Shown piece by piece: positions 28,674-37,128 of a stretch of 41,115 bases of DNA. Position 1 is the first letter of the stretch. Each line of letters begins with the position of its first letter. The stretch comes from Rhizobacter sp. (GTDB taxonomy: Bacteria; Pseudomonadota; Gammaproteobacteria; Burkholderiales; Burkholderiaceae_C). Under the pieces are notes generated by a model, which did no database searches, was not told where the DNA came from, and was given only the letters and a program-made list of their open reading frames with translations. The stretch covers positions 1 to 41,115 of the forward strand of contig JAMLIM010000029.1 of assembly GCA_023954175.1 (NCBI GenBank), given 5' to 3'. The translations under genes were made by a program, and so were the position numbers.

Positions 28674-29657
28674 TCAACCGAGCGGCGCGACGCGCTGCTG
28701 GATCGCGCCGAACACGCTCATGCCGTCCGTGCCCTTCATCTCGATGCGGATCGTGTCGCCGAACTGCATGAAGGCCGTCTTCGGCGCGCCGGCTTCGATC
28801 GTCTCGATCGCGCGCTTCTCGGCAATGCAGGAATAGCCGCGACTCCAGTCCTTGTTGCTGACCGTGCCGCTGCCGACGATGCTGCCGGCGCGCACGTTGC
28901 GCGTCTTCGCCAGATGCGCGATCAGCTGGCCGAAGTGAAACGTCATCTCGTCGCCGGCGTCGCACAGGCCGACGCGTTTGCCGTTCCACGCAGATTCGAG
29001 ATTCAGGTGCACGCGCCCGCCGCGCCATGCGTCGCCCAGCTCGTCCGGCGTCACCGCGACCGGGCCGAACGCGGTCGCCGGCTTGCCCTGCAGGAAGCCG
29101 AAGCCCTTGGCGAGTTCGGGCGGGATCAGGTTGCGCAGACTCCAGTCGTTGACGAGCAGCAGCAGGCGCACGCCTTCGAGCGCGGTATCGGCGCTCGCGC
29201 CGATCGGCACGTCGCCGGTGACGACGGCGACTTCCGATTCGAAGTCGATGCCCCAGTCGGCGCTGGCGAACCGTGCGTCGTCGCACGGCCCGAGGAAGTC
29301 GTCGCTGCCGCCCTGGTACATCAGCGGGTCTTCGTGGAACGAGGCCGGCACTTCGGCGCCGCGCGCCTTGCGCACCAGCTCGACATGGTTGATGAAGGCC
29401 GAGCCGTCGGCCCACTGGAAGGCGCGCGGCAGCGGGGCCATGCATTGGGCCGGATCGAACGCGAAGGCATGGCGCGCGCGGCCCTGGTTCAGCGTGTGCG
29501 ACAGGTCCTCGAGCTGCGGCGAGACGAAGCTCCAGTCGTCGAGCAGTTGCTGCATGCGGGAAGCGATGCCGGTCGCATAATGAGCCGAGGCGAGGTCGCG
29601 CGAGACGACGACGAGTTGCCCGTCGCGCGAACCGTCCTTGTAGCTTGCGAGTTTCAT
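28674..29657 (-). CDS. Fumarylacetoacetate hydrolase family protein (copy 1)
   Basis: A 327-residue FAH-family enzyme. Members cleave or decarboxylate beta-diketo or 2-keto acids, often the last step of aromatic-ring degradation. The metal site is present: E140 and E142 in FESEVAVV and D171 in VNDWSLRNL, plus the GSGTVSN loop near the C-terminus. The N-terminal third (MKLASYKDG ...) is typical of the long FAH-type proteins rather than of short acylpyruvases. It is a paralogue of the gene at 36030 with ligands at the same residue numbers. The true substrate is not clear. Its codon style matches the surrounding genes. Confidence 0.9.
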   Translation of the reverse strand: MKLASYKDGSRDGQLVVVSRDLASAHYATGIASRMQQLLDDWSFVSPQLEDLSHTLNQGRARHAFAFDPAQCMAPLPRAFQWADGSAFINHVELVRKARGAEVPASFHEDPLMYQGGSDDFLGPCDDARFASADWGIDFESEVAVVTGDVPIGASADTALEGVRLLLLVNDWSLRNLIPPELAKGFGFLQGKPATAFGPVAVTPDELGDAWRGGRVHLNLESAWNGKRVGLCDAGDEMTFHFGQLIAHLAKTRNVRAGSIVGSGTVSNKDWSRGYSCIAEKRAIETIEAGAPKTAFMQFGDTIRIEMKGTDGMSVFGAIQQRVAPLG

Positions 29658-29805
29658 GGTCGGGGTCCGAAGGGTGGTGTGCGATGTCCGAGCCTGGCAG
29701 CGGATCGATCGCCGAAGGCCGGTATTGTCGTCGGCGCCGCAATCGCGGTCGCTGCGACACCGACCCGGCCACGCGTGATCGGCGCCGCGCGGGGAGTCGA
29801 AAGCG

Positions 29806-30933
29806 GTGCGCCGTCGAAGCATGACCGCGGCGCGTCTCGCGCTGCTTGCACTCGGCGTGCTGATCCTGCATGCGTGGCTGCTCGGGGGGCTCGCACCGCA
29901 GTGGATGAGCGTCGCCAAGCCTGTTGCCTCGGCAGCGCCTGTCGTGCCTGCGCAGGCCGTGGCCGTGCGCACCCTGGATCGCGGGCAGGCCGCCGGCGCG
30001 GAGGTTCGTGCAGACGGCGGCGCGCGTGTTCTCGCCGCGCAGGCGCGGGAGGCAGGCAGTGCGACGTCCGACGCCACGCCTGCGCCGGTCGAGCCGCAGC
30101 GAAGGCCGCCGCGCTCGAGACATCTGCCGGCGGGTCCGCTCCCTGCGCCGCGCACGCAAATGGCAGAGTCGGCCTTGCCTTCGCCCTCGCAGTCCCCGCA
30201 GTCTCTGCAGCCGTCAACATCGACGTCGCCGACCGCGATCGACGCCTCACCGGCCGATGTGCCGGTCTACGCCACGCGACTGCCGCGCGCGTTCGCGTAT
30301 GTCTACACGCTGCGGTCCGGCGCAAGCACCGGCGACGTCGAGTGGCGCTGGCAGCAGGGCGAGGGGCGCTACGAAACCCGCCTCGAAGGAGGCAGCGGCG
30401 ACGCGCCGCGCCGGTTCGCCCTGAAAAGCGTCGGCGGCTTCGACGCCGCAGGCATCGCGCCGCTGCGCCACACCGACCGCAGGCGCGGGCGCGGCACGCT
30501 CGCGGTGAACTTCCAGCGTGACATCGGGGCGATTACCTTCTCCGGCCCGCAGATCGAACACCGGCTCGCGCCGGGGGTGCAGGATCGTCTGAGCTGGATG
30601 CTGCAGCTTGCCGCGATCGCCGCGGCGGATCCGGCGCGCGTCGAAGCGGGCGGCGGCGTGACGATGCGCGTCGTCGGCGTTCGCGGCGAGGCCGATGTCT
30701 GGACCTTCGAGCCGGTCGCGACCGAAACCATCGAGCTGTCCGGCGGCGCGACGCCAACGCATCACCTGTTGCGTTCGCCCGCGCGGCCCTACGACACGCG
30801 CGCCGAGGTCTGGCTCGACCCGGCACGCGACTACCTGCCGGTGCGCGTGCGGCTGTCCCACGGCGCCGAGTCGACGGCGCTCGAATGGCAGGGCGTCATC
30901 CCGGCCGCCCCGAGCGACCGCGCGCGACCTTGA
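29806..30933 (+). CDS. DUF3108 domain-containing protein
   Basis: A protein of 375 residues (370 from the alternative ATG at 29821). It has an N-terminal signal-anchor (LALLALGVLILHAWLLGGL), a long Pro/Ser/Ala-rich spacer (about 38-150), and a C-terminal beta-rich DUF3108 domain (about 155-370) starting at LPRAFAYVYTLRSG. DUF3108 proteins are periplasmic and of unknown role. GTG at 29806 has GGGGAG upstream at a reasonable distance. It is divergent from the FAH gene and 44 bp upstream of the DUF3567 gene. Confidence 0.86.
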   Translation: MRRRSMTAARLALLALGVLILHAWLLGGLAPQWMSVAKPVASAAPVVPAQAVAVRTLDRGQAAGAEVRADGGARVLAAQAREAGSATSDATPAPVEPQRRPPRSRHLPAGPLPAPRTQMAESALPSPSQSPQSLQPSTSTSPTAIDASPADVPVYATRLPRAFAYVYTLRSGASTGDVEWRWQQGEGRYETRLEGGSGDAPRRFALKSVGGFDAAGIAPLRHTDRRRGRGTLAVNFQRDIGAITFSGPQIEHRLAPGVQDRLSWMLQLAAIAAADPARVEAGGGVTMRVVGVRGEADVWTFEPVATETIELSGGATPTHHLLRSPARPYDTRAEVWLDPARDYLPVRVRLSHGAESTALEWQGVIPAAPSDRARP

Positions 30934-30977
30934 ACTCGCCCGCTTCATCCTCACCTGCCACTTCGGGAGGAAAAAGG

Positions 30978-31250
30978 ATGAACATGCTCTACAACTCGGA
31001 CAGCTTCACCGTCGTGCAATTCGACGTGCCGGCCGAACAGGACGCGGGCGCACCGGGCGCACCATCGCGCGGCGGCTACGAGATCGTCGACAAATTCGCA
31101 CGCAAGGAGATCTTCATCGAGGGCGCGCTTGCCGAGGGCTTCAAGCTCGGCGTGCAGGCGCTGATCGAGACTACGCCGACCGAAGAGGCGCTGGACGAGT
31201 TCATCGGCCGCTACGTGCCGCTGATGCAACAACCCCTCGTGCTGCACTGA
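30978..31250 (+). CDS. DUF3567 family protein
   Basis: A 90-residue soluble protein. MNMLYNSDSFTVVQFDV, GGYEIVDKFARKEIFIEGALAEGFK and the ending MQQPLVLH are characteristic of DUF3567, a small family largely confined to Betaproteobacteria and of unknown function. The family member here has a Gly/Ala/Pro-rich loop (about 22-31). A strong ribosome-binding site (GGGAGGAAAAAGG) fixes the ATG at 30978. Possibly cotranscribed with the DUF3108 gene. Confidence 0.9.
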   Translation: MNMLYNSDSFTVVQFDVPAEQDAGAPGAPSRGGYEIVDKFARKEIFIEGALAEGFKLGVQALIETTPTEEALDEFIGRYVPLMQQPLVLH

Positions 31251-31356
31251 GCGTCGGCCGCTCGATCGACCCCTTCGTGCATCAAGTTCGCTGCCGGCAA
31301 GACCACGCGGCGCGAACACCGCCGCCAGAGCGCTGGGCACTGCAAACGCCCGATGG

Positions 31357-32289
31357 CTACGTTGGCGGTGCGGCCGCCTCGACCGCATCGCCCCAGTGGT
31401 GCGACGCCACATAGGCGAGCAAGAACGCCCTGAAGCTCTGCGCGGCCGGCGACAGCGTCGCCGCGCTGCGCTGGTAGACGAGGAACTTGCGCCGCACCTG
31501 CGGGTCGTGCAGCAACGCCAGCCGCAGCCGGTACAGACGCACCAGTGAGCTGGCATAGGGCAGGCACGCGGTGATGCCCAGGCCGGCGCTGACCATGCTC
31601 AGCGCGGTCGTCATGAACGTCACTTCGTTGCTCGGGTTGAGCGTGATCTCCCGCAACGCCTGGTGCAGGTCGAGCGACAGGCGTTCGGCGAACTGCCCCT
31701 GCAACGCAATGAAGGGGTGCGCGACGGCGTCGTTCCAGCAGATGCGCGGCAGGGCGGCCAGGGGGTGCGCGTGCGGGAACACCACCATGAAGGGCATCTC
31801 GAACAGGGTCTCGCCGGCGATGTCGGTACCGATGCCGCGCTCGGGTCCGACGCCGAAATCGGCCTCCCCCACCGCCACCCGCGCCAGCACGCCATCGACC
31901 GCGCAGTCGGACAGGCGCACCTGAACGTCGGGGTGCTCGCGCCGGTAGGCGGCAATCACTTCAGGCATCAGCGTGCAGGCCATGAGCTGCGGCGCAGCGA
32001 CGCGCACCACGCCGCGCCGCAGGGCCTTGAGGTCGTCGATGCCGCCGAGCACGCCGTCGAGATCCTGCAGGACCTTGTCGATCAGGGGTACAAAGCCCCG
32101 ACCGGCCTCGGTGAGGCCGATGCTGCGCGTGCTGCGCTCGACCAGACGCACGCCCAGGTTCTGCTCGAGCCCCTTGATCAGGCTGCTGAGCGCCGATTGC
32201 GTCACATGCAGCGAGACGGCCGCCTGCGTGAAACTCCCGGTGCGCACGAGGGCCACGAGCGCACGCAATTGCCGCAGGCTGACATTCAT
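31357..32289 (-). CDS. LysR family transcriptional regulator
   Basis: A 310-residue LysR-type regulator: helix-turn-helix at 1-60 (LRQLRALVALVRTGSFTQAAVSLHVTQSALSSLIKGLE) and a substrate-binding effector domain at about 90-295. It is divergent from the VOC/TRAP/FAH operon with 183 bp between starts, the standard layout for a LysR activator of a catabolic operon. The inducer is probably the compound imported or degraded by that operon. No redox cysteine motif like that of OxyR is present. Confidence 0.93.
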   Translation of the reverse strand: MNVSLRQLRALVALVRTGSFTQAAVSLHVTQSALSSLIKGLEQNLGVRLVERSTRSIGLTEAGRGFVPLIDKVLQDLDGVLGGIDDLKALRRGVVRVAAPQLMACTLMPEVIAAYRREHPDVQVRLSDCAVDGVLARVAVGEADFGVGPERGIGTDIAGETLFEMPFMVVFPHAHPLAALPRICWNDAVAHPFIALQGQFAERLSLDLHQALREITLNPSNEVTFMTTALSMVSAGLGITACLPYASSLVRLYRLRLALLHDPQVRRKFLVYQRSAATLSPAAQSFRAFLLAYVASHHWGDAVEAAAPPT

Positions 32290-32472
32290 TAAAGTTTCTT
32301 GTAAATGAAGAAAAATTATGCGTTTGAATCATAGATCGATTGGGTCTCTAATGCACCGCATCGCAAACCACCCCGAACGTGGCCCGCGAAACGTCCGCAG
32401 CGTGCCGTGTCCGCGCTGCACCCAAGGCGGCCTTCCGGATGCTGGCACGAGCGATTTGACTGGAGTCAACGC
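32290..32472. promoter_or_regulatory. Divergent control region of lysR and the VOC/TRAP/FAH operon
   Basis: An AT-rich stretch at 32290-32352 contrasts with the surrounding sequence. An inverted repeat TTTCTT (32295-32300) / AAGAAA (32308-32313), nested in TTCATT (32285-32290) / AATGAA (32304-32309), is a candidate LysR binding site. A promoter toward the VOC gene reads TTGAAT (32324-32329), 17 bp, TCTAAT (32347-32352). The dyad centre lies about 55 bp before the expected start of transcription, a usual position for LysR activation. GGAG at 32462-32465 is the VOC ribosome-binding site. Confidence 0.55.
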
Positions 32473-33012
32473 ATGAAGATCAAGAAATTCCACCACGTGG
32501 CGTATCGATGCATCGATGCGAAGGAAACCGTGGAGTGGTACGCCAAGTACCTGAACATGGACTTCATCCTCGCCATTGCAGAGGACGAAGTGCCCTCCAC
32601 CAAGGACCCCGACCCCTACATGCACATCTTCCTGGATGCGGGCAACGGCAACATCCTTGCGTTCTTCGAGCTGCCGACCCAGCCGCCAATGGACCGCGAC
32701 CGCAACACCCCCACCTGGACCCAGCACCTGGCGATGGAAGTGGGCAGCATCGAAGAGATGATGGCGGCCAAGGCACGCATGGAAGCGGACGGCATCGAAG
32801 TGATCGGCCCGACCGAGCACACCATCTTCAAGTCCATCTACTTCCGCGATCCGAGCGGCCACCGCCTCGAGCTGGCCGTGAACACCGGCACGCCCGAGAT
32901 GATGAAGAAGCTCGACGACGTAAAGTGGGACATGCTCAACGAATGGGCAAAGACCAAGAAGGCACCGAAGCACGCCGCCTGGATGCACGACGGCAGCTAC
33001 GCCACCAAGTAA
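32473..33012 (+). CDS. VOC superfamily enzyme (glyoxalase/extradiol dioxygenase-like)
   Basis: A 179-residue protein with two beta-alpha-beta-beta-beta modules. The four expected metal ligands are visible: H8 (FHHVAYR), E66 (AFFEL), H85 (TQHLAMEV) and E133 (HRLELAV), consistent with a mononuclear metal enzyme. The C-terminal 40 residues (Lys/Trp-rich) extend beyond the core. The reaction cannot be told from sequence: glyoxalase, dioxygenase and epimerase activities all occur in this fold. First gene of the operon with a TRAP transporter and an FAH hydrolase, so ring cleavage or thiol-adduct processing of an imported aromatic or keto acid is plausible. Confidence 0.88.
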   Translation: MKIKKFHHVAYRCIDAKETVEWYAKYLNMDFILAIAEDEVPSTKDPDPYMHIFLDAGNGNILAFFELPTQPPMDRDRNTPTWTQHLAMEVGSIEEMMAAKARMEADGIEVIGPTEHTIFKSIYFRDPSGHRLELAVNTGTPEMMKKLDDVKWDMLNEWAKTKKAPKHAAWMHDGSYATK

Positions 33013-33051
33013 CCCGCACGCTCGACGCGCGCGCAGCAAAGGGACACGGCC

Positions 33052-33609
33052 ATGGGAAACCGCTGGGGACGGGCGAGCGTGCGCGCGCTGGAGATCGTCA
33101 TCGTCGCCTGCCTGGCGGTGATGGCGGTGCTGGTGTTTGGCAACGTGGTGCTGCGCTATGCGTTCAACTCGGGCATTGCGGTGTCCGAAGAGCTCTCGCG
33201 CCTGCTCTTTGTCTGGCTGATCTTCCTCGGCGCCATCCTGGCGTCGGTACAGCGCGCGCACATCGGTTTTGACGCGCTGGTGCAGCGCCTGCCGCTGGCC
33301 GGCCGCAAGCTGCTGGTCGTGCTGACCGGCGGCCTCATGCTCTGGGCCTGCGGCATGTTCGTCGTGGGCGGCTGGAAGCAGACCGAGATCAACCTCGGCA
33401 ACAGCTATCCGGTGCTCGGCATTTCCTACGGCTGGCTGTACGGCGTTGCCATCGTGTTCGGTGGCGGCATGGCGCTGGCGATTGCCAACAACATCTGGCG
33501 ATCGCTGCGCGATCCGGGCGGGCCGGAGCTGACGAAGGATCTGGGCGACCGCATCCTCGAGAAGATGCCCGAGGTGGCGTCGAGCGACAAGAAGGCCACG
33601 CCGCGGTGA
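33052..33609 (+). CDS. TRAP transporter small permease subunit (DctQ type)
   Basis: A 185-residue inner-membrane protein with four predicted helices (about 12-35, 48-70, 85-105 and 120-145) and the DctQ patterns FGNVVLRYAFNSGIAVSEELSRLLFVWLIFLGA. It pairs with the large permease to form the membrane part of a sodium-driven TRAP carrier. Its TGA overlaps the GTG start of the large subunit by 4 bp, the usual coupling. The C-terminal 40 residues are a polar cytoplasmic tail. Confidence 0.93.
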   Translation: MGNRWGRASVRALEIVIVACLAVMAVLVFGNVVLRYAFNSGIAVSEELSRLLFVWLIFLGAILASVQRAHIGFDALVQRLPLAGRKLLVVLTGGLMLWACGMFVVGGWKQTEINLGNSYPVLGISYGWLYGVAIVFGGGMALAIANNIWRSLRDPGGPELTKDLGDRILEKMPEVASSDKKATPR

Positions 33610-34883
33610 GCGCCTTCATCTTCCTGGCGGTGCTGCTCATGCTCATTGCGCTGGGCATGCCGATCGCCTTTGCGCTGCTGTTCTCCGGCGTCGCCGTGAT
33701 GTTCCAGATGGGTCAGTTCGACTCTCAGATCGTCGTGCAGAACGCGATCGGCGGGGCCGACAACTTCGTGCTCATGGCGGTGCCCTTCTTCATCCTCGCG
33801 GGTGAATTCATGAACGCCGGCGGCCTCTCGCGCCGCATCGTCGAAATGGCGGGCGCCTTCGTCGGCCATCTGCGCGGCGGGCTCGGTTACGTGGCGATCT
33901 TTGCCGCCATCCTGCTGGCGAGCCTGTCGGGCTCGGCGGTGGCGGACACGGCGGCCCTCGCCGCCATCCTCGTGCCGATGATGCGCCAGGCCGGCTACGA
34001 CCCGGCGCGCGCCTGCGGCCTGATGGCAGCGGGCGGCATCATCGCGCCGGTCATTCCACCCTCGATCGGCTTCCTGTTGTTCGGCGTGGTCGCCAATGTG
34101 TCGATCACGCGGCTGTTTCTTGCGGGCATTGCGCCCGGCGTGATGATGGGCGCGGCCCTCGTCATCGCCTGGTGGCTGGTGTCGCGGCGCACCAGTGTGC
34201 AAGTGGCGCCACGCAAGCCCTGGGGCGCACGCCTCGTGCTGCTGGGCAAGGGCTTCTGGGCGCTGATGCTGCCGGTGATCATCATCGGCGGCCTGAAGTT
34301 CGGCATCTTCACGCCCACCGAGGCGGCCGTGGTGGCGGCGGTGTACGCGATGTTCGTGGGCGCCGTGATCTACCGCGAACTGACGCTGTCCGCCATGTAC
34401 CACTGCCTGCTGGTGACGGCGCGCACCACCGCCGTGGTGCTGCTGCTGGCCAGCCTGGCGATGGTGGCCTCGTACATGATCACGATTGCCGACGTGCCGG
34501 GCCAGGTCGGCGGATGGCTGGGCCTGCTCGGCGAGCATCCGCTGGCGCTCACGGCCGCCATGATGCTGGCCATCTTCCTCTCCGGCATGGTGCTGGACTT
34601 CATCCCGATCGTGCTCATCTTCACGCCGGTGTTCCTGCCCATTGCGCAGCAGGCGGGCATCGACCCGGTGTACTTCGGCGTCATCTTCATCATCAACTGC
34701 TCGCTCGGCATGATCACGCCGCCGGTGGGCGTGGTGCTCAACGTGGTCAGCTCGATCGGCAAGGTGACGCTGGCCCAGGCCGCGCGCGGCATCATGCCCT
34801 TCCTGCTGGCCGAACTGGCCGTGCTGGTCGCGTTGGTGCTGTGGCCCGCCCTGGTGTTGGTGCCGGCGGACTGGTGGCGATAG
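33606..34883 (+). CDS. TRAP transporter large permease subunit (DctM type)
   Basis: A 425-residue transport subunit with about twelve membrane segments. DctM features include ALGMPIAFALLFSGVA near the N-terminus, GSAVADTAALAAILVPMM, GGIIAPVIPPSIGFLLFG and NCSLGMITPPVGVVLNV, the helix-break regions that bind sodium and substrate. It starts with GTG inside the end of the dctQ-type gene. The gene uses CTG for leucine and ATT for isoleucine more freely than most of the window. Confidence 0.95.
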   Translation: MSAFIFLAVLLMLIALGMPIAFALLFSGVAVMFQMGQFDSQIVVQNAIGGADNFVLMAVPFFILAGEFMNAGGLSRRIVEMAGAFVGHLRGGLGYVAIFAAILLASLSGSAVADTAALAAILVPMMRQAGYDPARACGLMAAGGIIAPVIPPSIGFLLFGVVANVSITRLFLAGIAPGVMMGAALVIAWWLVSRRTSVQVAPRKPWGARLVLLGKGFWALMLPVIIIGGLKFGIFTPTEAAVVAAVYAMFVGAVIYRELTLSAMYHCLLVTARTTAVVLLLASLAMVASYMITIADVPGQVGGWLGLLGEHPLALTAAMMLAIFLSGMVLDFIPIVLIFTPVFLPIAQQAGIDPVYFGVIFIINCSLGMITPPVGVVLNVVSSIGKVTLAQAARGIMPFLLAELAVLVALVLWPALVLVPADWWR

Positions 34884-34917
34884 TTTTTTCGGTTTTTCAA
34901 CACAGGAGACATTCCCA

Positions 34918-35916
34918 ATGAGAGCTCTTCCCAAACTGATGGCGCTGGCGATTGCCGGCAGCTTCACGCTCGCGGCCCCGTTCGCCGCCTTCGCCCAGGT
35001 CACCGCGAAATTTGCCGTGACACTCCCCGAGAAATCGCACCAGGGCCAGGGCGTGGCCAAGTTCATCGAACTGGTGGACGCCAAGAGCGGCGGCAAGATC
35101 AAGATCAAGGGCTTCTACGGCGGCGCGTTGGGCAACGACGTGCAGGTCACCTCGGCCCTGCAGGGCGGCACCATCGAGTTCACCGTACCGCAGACCACCA
35201 CGCTCACCGGCATGGTCAAGGAGTACGAGATCCTCGACTTCCCGTTCCTGTTCGCCAACGTGCAGCAGGCCGAGAAGGTGCTCGACGGCCCGGTGGGCGA
35301 CAAGCTGCTGGCCACGCTCCCCGACAAGGGCCTGATCGGTCTTGCGTACTGGGAGAACGGCTTCTTCAACGCCACCAACAGCAAGCACCCGATCAACAAG
35401 GCGGAAGACTTCGAGGGACTGAAGTTCCGCTCGGTGCAGGCCAAGATCTCGCAGGAAACCATCAAGGCCCTGGGTGCGAACCCGGTGCCGCTGGCGATAC
35501 CCGAGCTCTACACCGCGCTCGAGACGCGCACCGTCGACGGCCAGGGCACGCCCACGGCCGTGATCTACGCGCTCAAGCTCTTCGAGGTGCAGAAGTACCT
35601 GTCGAACACCCGCCACAGCTACGGCGCCTTCATTCCGCTGGCGTCGAAGAAGTTCTGGGACAAGCTCTCGGAAGGCGATCGCAAGATCCTGAAGGACGCT
35701 GCGATCGAGGCCCGCGCCTACCAGCGCGGCGTGGCGCGTGACCAGGCCAAGTCGGCACAAGCGGCGATGGCGGCCAAGGGCCTCATCGTGAACGACGTGT
35801 CCGATGCCGAACACGCCCGCATGCGCGAGAAGGTGCAGCCGGTGTGGAAGATGTTCATCCCGAGCGTCGGTGAAGGCCTGTACAAGGAAGTCAGGGACCA
35901 GATCGCCGCCAAGTAG
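34918..35916 (+). CDS. TRAP transporter substrate-binding protein (DctP type)
   Basis: A 332-residue periplasmic binding protein. The signal peptide (1-26) ends at AFAQ. The DctP fold is recognisable from KSHQGQGVAKFIELVDAKSGGKIKIK-like segments, FRSVQAKISQETIKALGANPVPLAIPELYTALETRTVDGQ, with the conserved Arg that grips a carboxylate, and KYLSNTRHSY. Substrate is therefore expected to be an organic acid, identity unknown. AGGAG lies nine bases before the ATG. It follows the large permease by 34 bp, and a double hairpin comes after its stop. Confidence 0.95.
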   Translation: MRALPKLMALAIAGSFTLAAPFAAFAQVTAKFAVTLPEKSHQGQGVAKFIELVDAKSGGKIKIKGFYGGALGNDVQVTSALQGGTIEFTVPQTTTLTGMVKEYEILDFPFLFANVQQAEKVLDGPVGDKLLATLPDKGLIGLAYWENGFFNATNSKHPINKAEDFEGLKFRSVQAKISQETIKALGANPVPLAIPELYTALETRTVDGQGTPTAVIYALKLFEVQKYLSNTRHSYGAFIPLASKKFWDKLSEGDRKILKDAAIEARAYQRGVARDQAKSAQAAMAAKGLIVNDVSDAEHARMREKVQPVWKMFIPSVGEGLYKEVRDQIAAK

Positions 35917-35921
35917 GGCCA

Positions 35922-35967
35922 GGGCCGAAACCGGCCCGCGCAGCCTGTCCTTCGTGACAGGTTGCGC
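35922..35967 (+). promoter_or_regulatory. Twin hairpins between dctP-type and FAH genes
   Basis: The first hairpin has a 6-bp stem GGGCCG (35922-35927) / CGGCCC (35932-35937) with a four-base loop. It abuts a second, 12-bp stem (35938-35949 with 35956-35967, one G-U pair, six-base loop with TTCG). No U-run follows. Hairpins after binding-protein genes commonly protect the upstream mRNA or reduce read-through, which would keep the binding protein in excess over downstream products. Confidence 0.55.
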
Positions 35968-36029
35968 CCGACCGACCGGGCCGCATGCTGGCGCCGGCCG
36001 GATCTCTTCCGCTTTTCAAGGTCTGCCCG

Positions 36030-37055
36030 ATGAAACTCGCCACCCTCAAAGCAGGCGGCCGCGACGGCACGCTGGTCGTCGTCCGCCGCGATCTCGCGCA
36101 ATGCGTTGCCGTGCCACAGATCGCACGCACGCTGCAAGCCGCGCTCGACGACTGGGAGCGCTGCGCGCCGCTGTTGCAGGCCGTGTCGGACGCCCTGGCC
36201 GCCGGCACCGCACAGGGCGCCACCGCCTTCGATGCGGCCGCCTGTCACTCGCCGCTGCCACGCGCCTACCAGTGGGCCGACGGTTCGGCCTATCTCAACC
36301 ACGTCGAACTGGTGCGCAAGGCCCGCGGCAGCGAGGTGCCGGCGTCCTTCTGGACCGATCCGCTGATGTACCAGGGGGGCTCGGACTCGTTCGTGGGCCC
36401 GCGTGACACCATCGACGCCATCAGCGAGGACTGGGGCATCGACCTCGAAGCCGAGGTCGCAGTGGTCACCGGCGACGTCGCGATGGGCTCGGGCGCGGCG
36501 CGCTGCGCGCAGGCGATTCGCCTCGTCATGCTGGTCAACGATGTGTCGCTGCGCAACCTGATCCCGGCCGAGCTCGCCAAGGGTTTCGGCTTCTTCCAGG
36601 CCAAGCCGGCGAGCGCGTTTTCACCGGTGGCCGTGACGCCGGACGAGCTTGGCGCCGCATGGCAGGGCAGCAAGCTCAAGGGCCGGTTGCGCGTGCAGAT
36701 CAACGGCCAGCCGTTTGGCGAACCCGACGCCGGTGAGGACATGACCTTCAGCTTCGCGCAGCTCATGGCGCACGCCGCCAAGACGCGCGCGCTCGGCGCC
36801 GGCTCCATCATCGGCTCGGGCACGGTATCGAACAAGCAGGGCAGCCTGCACGGGTCGAGCGTGGCCAACGGTGGCGTGGGCTACTGCTGCCTCGCCGAAG
36901 TGCGCATGTACGAAACCATCGAAGGCGGCAAACCGAAGACCGAGTTCCTGCACTTCGGCGACCGCGTGCGCATCGAGATGCTGGACGCAGACGGCGCGAG
37001 CATCTTCGGCGCGATCGACCAGGCGGTACGCCAGGTCAAGGCGCCCGACGCCTGA
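36030..37055 (+). CDS. Fumarylacetoacetate hydrolase family protein (copy 2)
   Basis: A 341-residue FAH-family enzyme, last gene of the VOC/TRAP operon. Metal ligands E140 and E142 (LEAEVAVV) and D171 (VNDVSLRNL) sit at the same positions as in the paralogue at 28674, and QWADGSAYLNHVELVRKARG is nearly the same in both. It differs by an insertion of about 12 residues after GSGTVSN and is 14 residues longer. Likely role: hydrolysis of a diketo or acylpyruvate-like product from the imported substrate. A terminator-like hairpin follows at once. Confidence 0.92.
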   Translation: MKLATLKAGGRDGTLVVVRRDLAQCVAVPQIARTLQAALDDWERCAPLLQAVSDALAAGTAQGATAFDAAACHSPLPRAYQWADGSAYLNHVELVRKARGSEVPASFWTDPLMYQGGSDSFVGPRDTIDAISEDWGIDLEAEVAVVTGDVAMGSGAARCAQAIRLVMLVNDVSLRNLIPAELAKGFGFFQAKPASAFSPVAVTPDELGAAWQGSKLKGRLRVQINGQPFGEPDAGEDMTFSFAQLMAHAAKTRALGAGSIIGSGTVSNKQGSLHGSSVANGGVGYCCLAEVRMYETIEGGKPKTEFLHFGDRVRIEMLDADGASIFGAIDQAVRQVKAPDA

Positions 37056-37057
37056 AG

Positions 37058-37092
37058 CGATTCAGCGGGCCAGGCCTGCCCCCCTGAATGCG
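37058..37092 (+). terminator. Terminator-like hairpin after the FAH (copy 2) gene
   Basis: ATTCAG (37060-37065) pairs with CTGAAT (37084-37089) and GGG (37067-37069) with CCC (37080-37082), with outer C-G pairs beyond a bulged base. It starts 2 bp after the FAH stop, in the gap before the convergent diguanylate cyclase gene. There is no U-tract. Confidence 0.4.
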
Positions 37093-37128
37093 GGACAACG
37101 CGGGGATGGACTTCTGCCGCCCACACGC

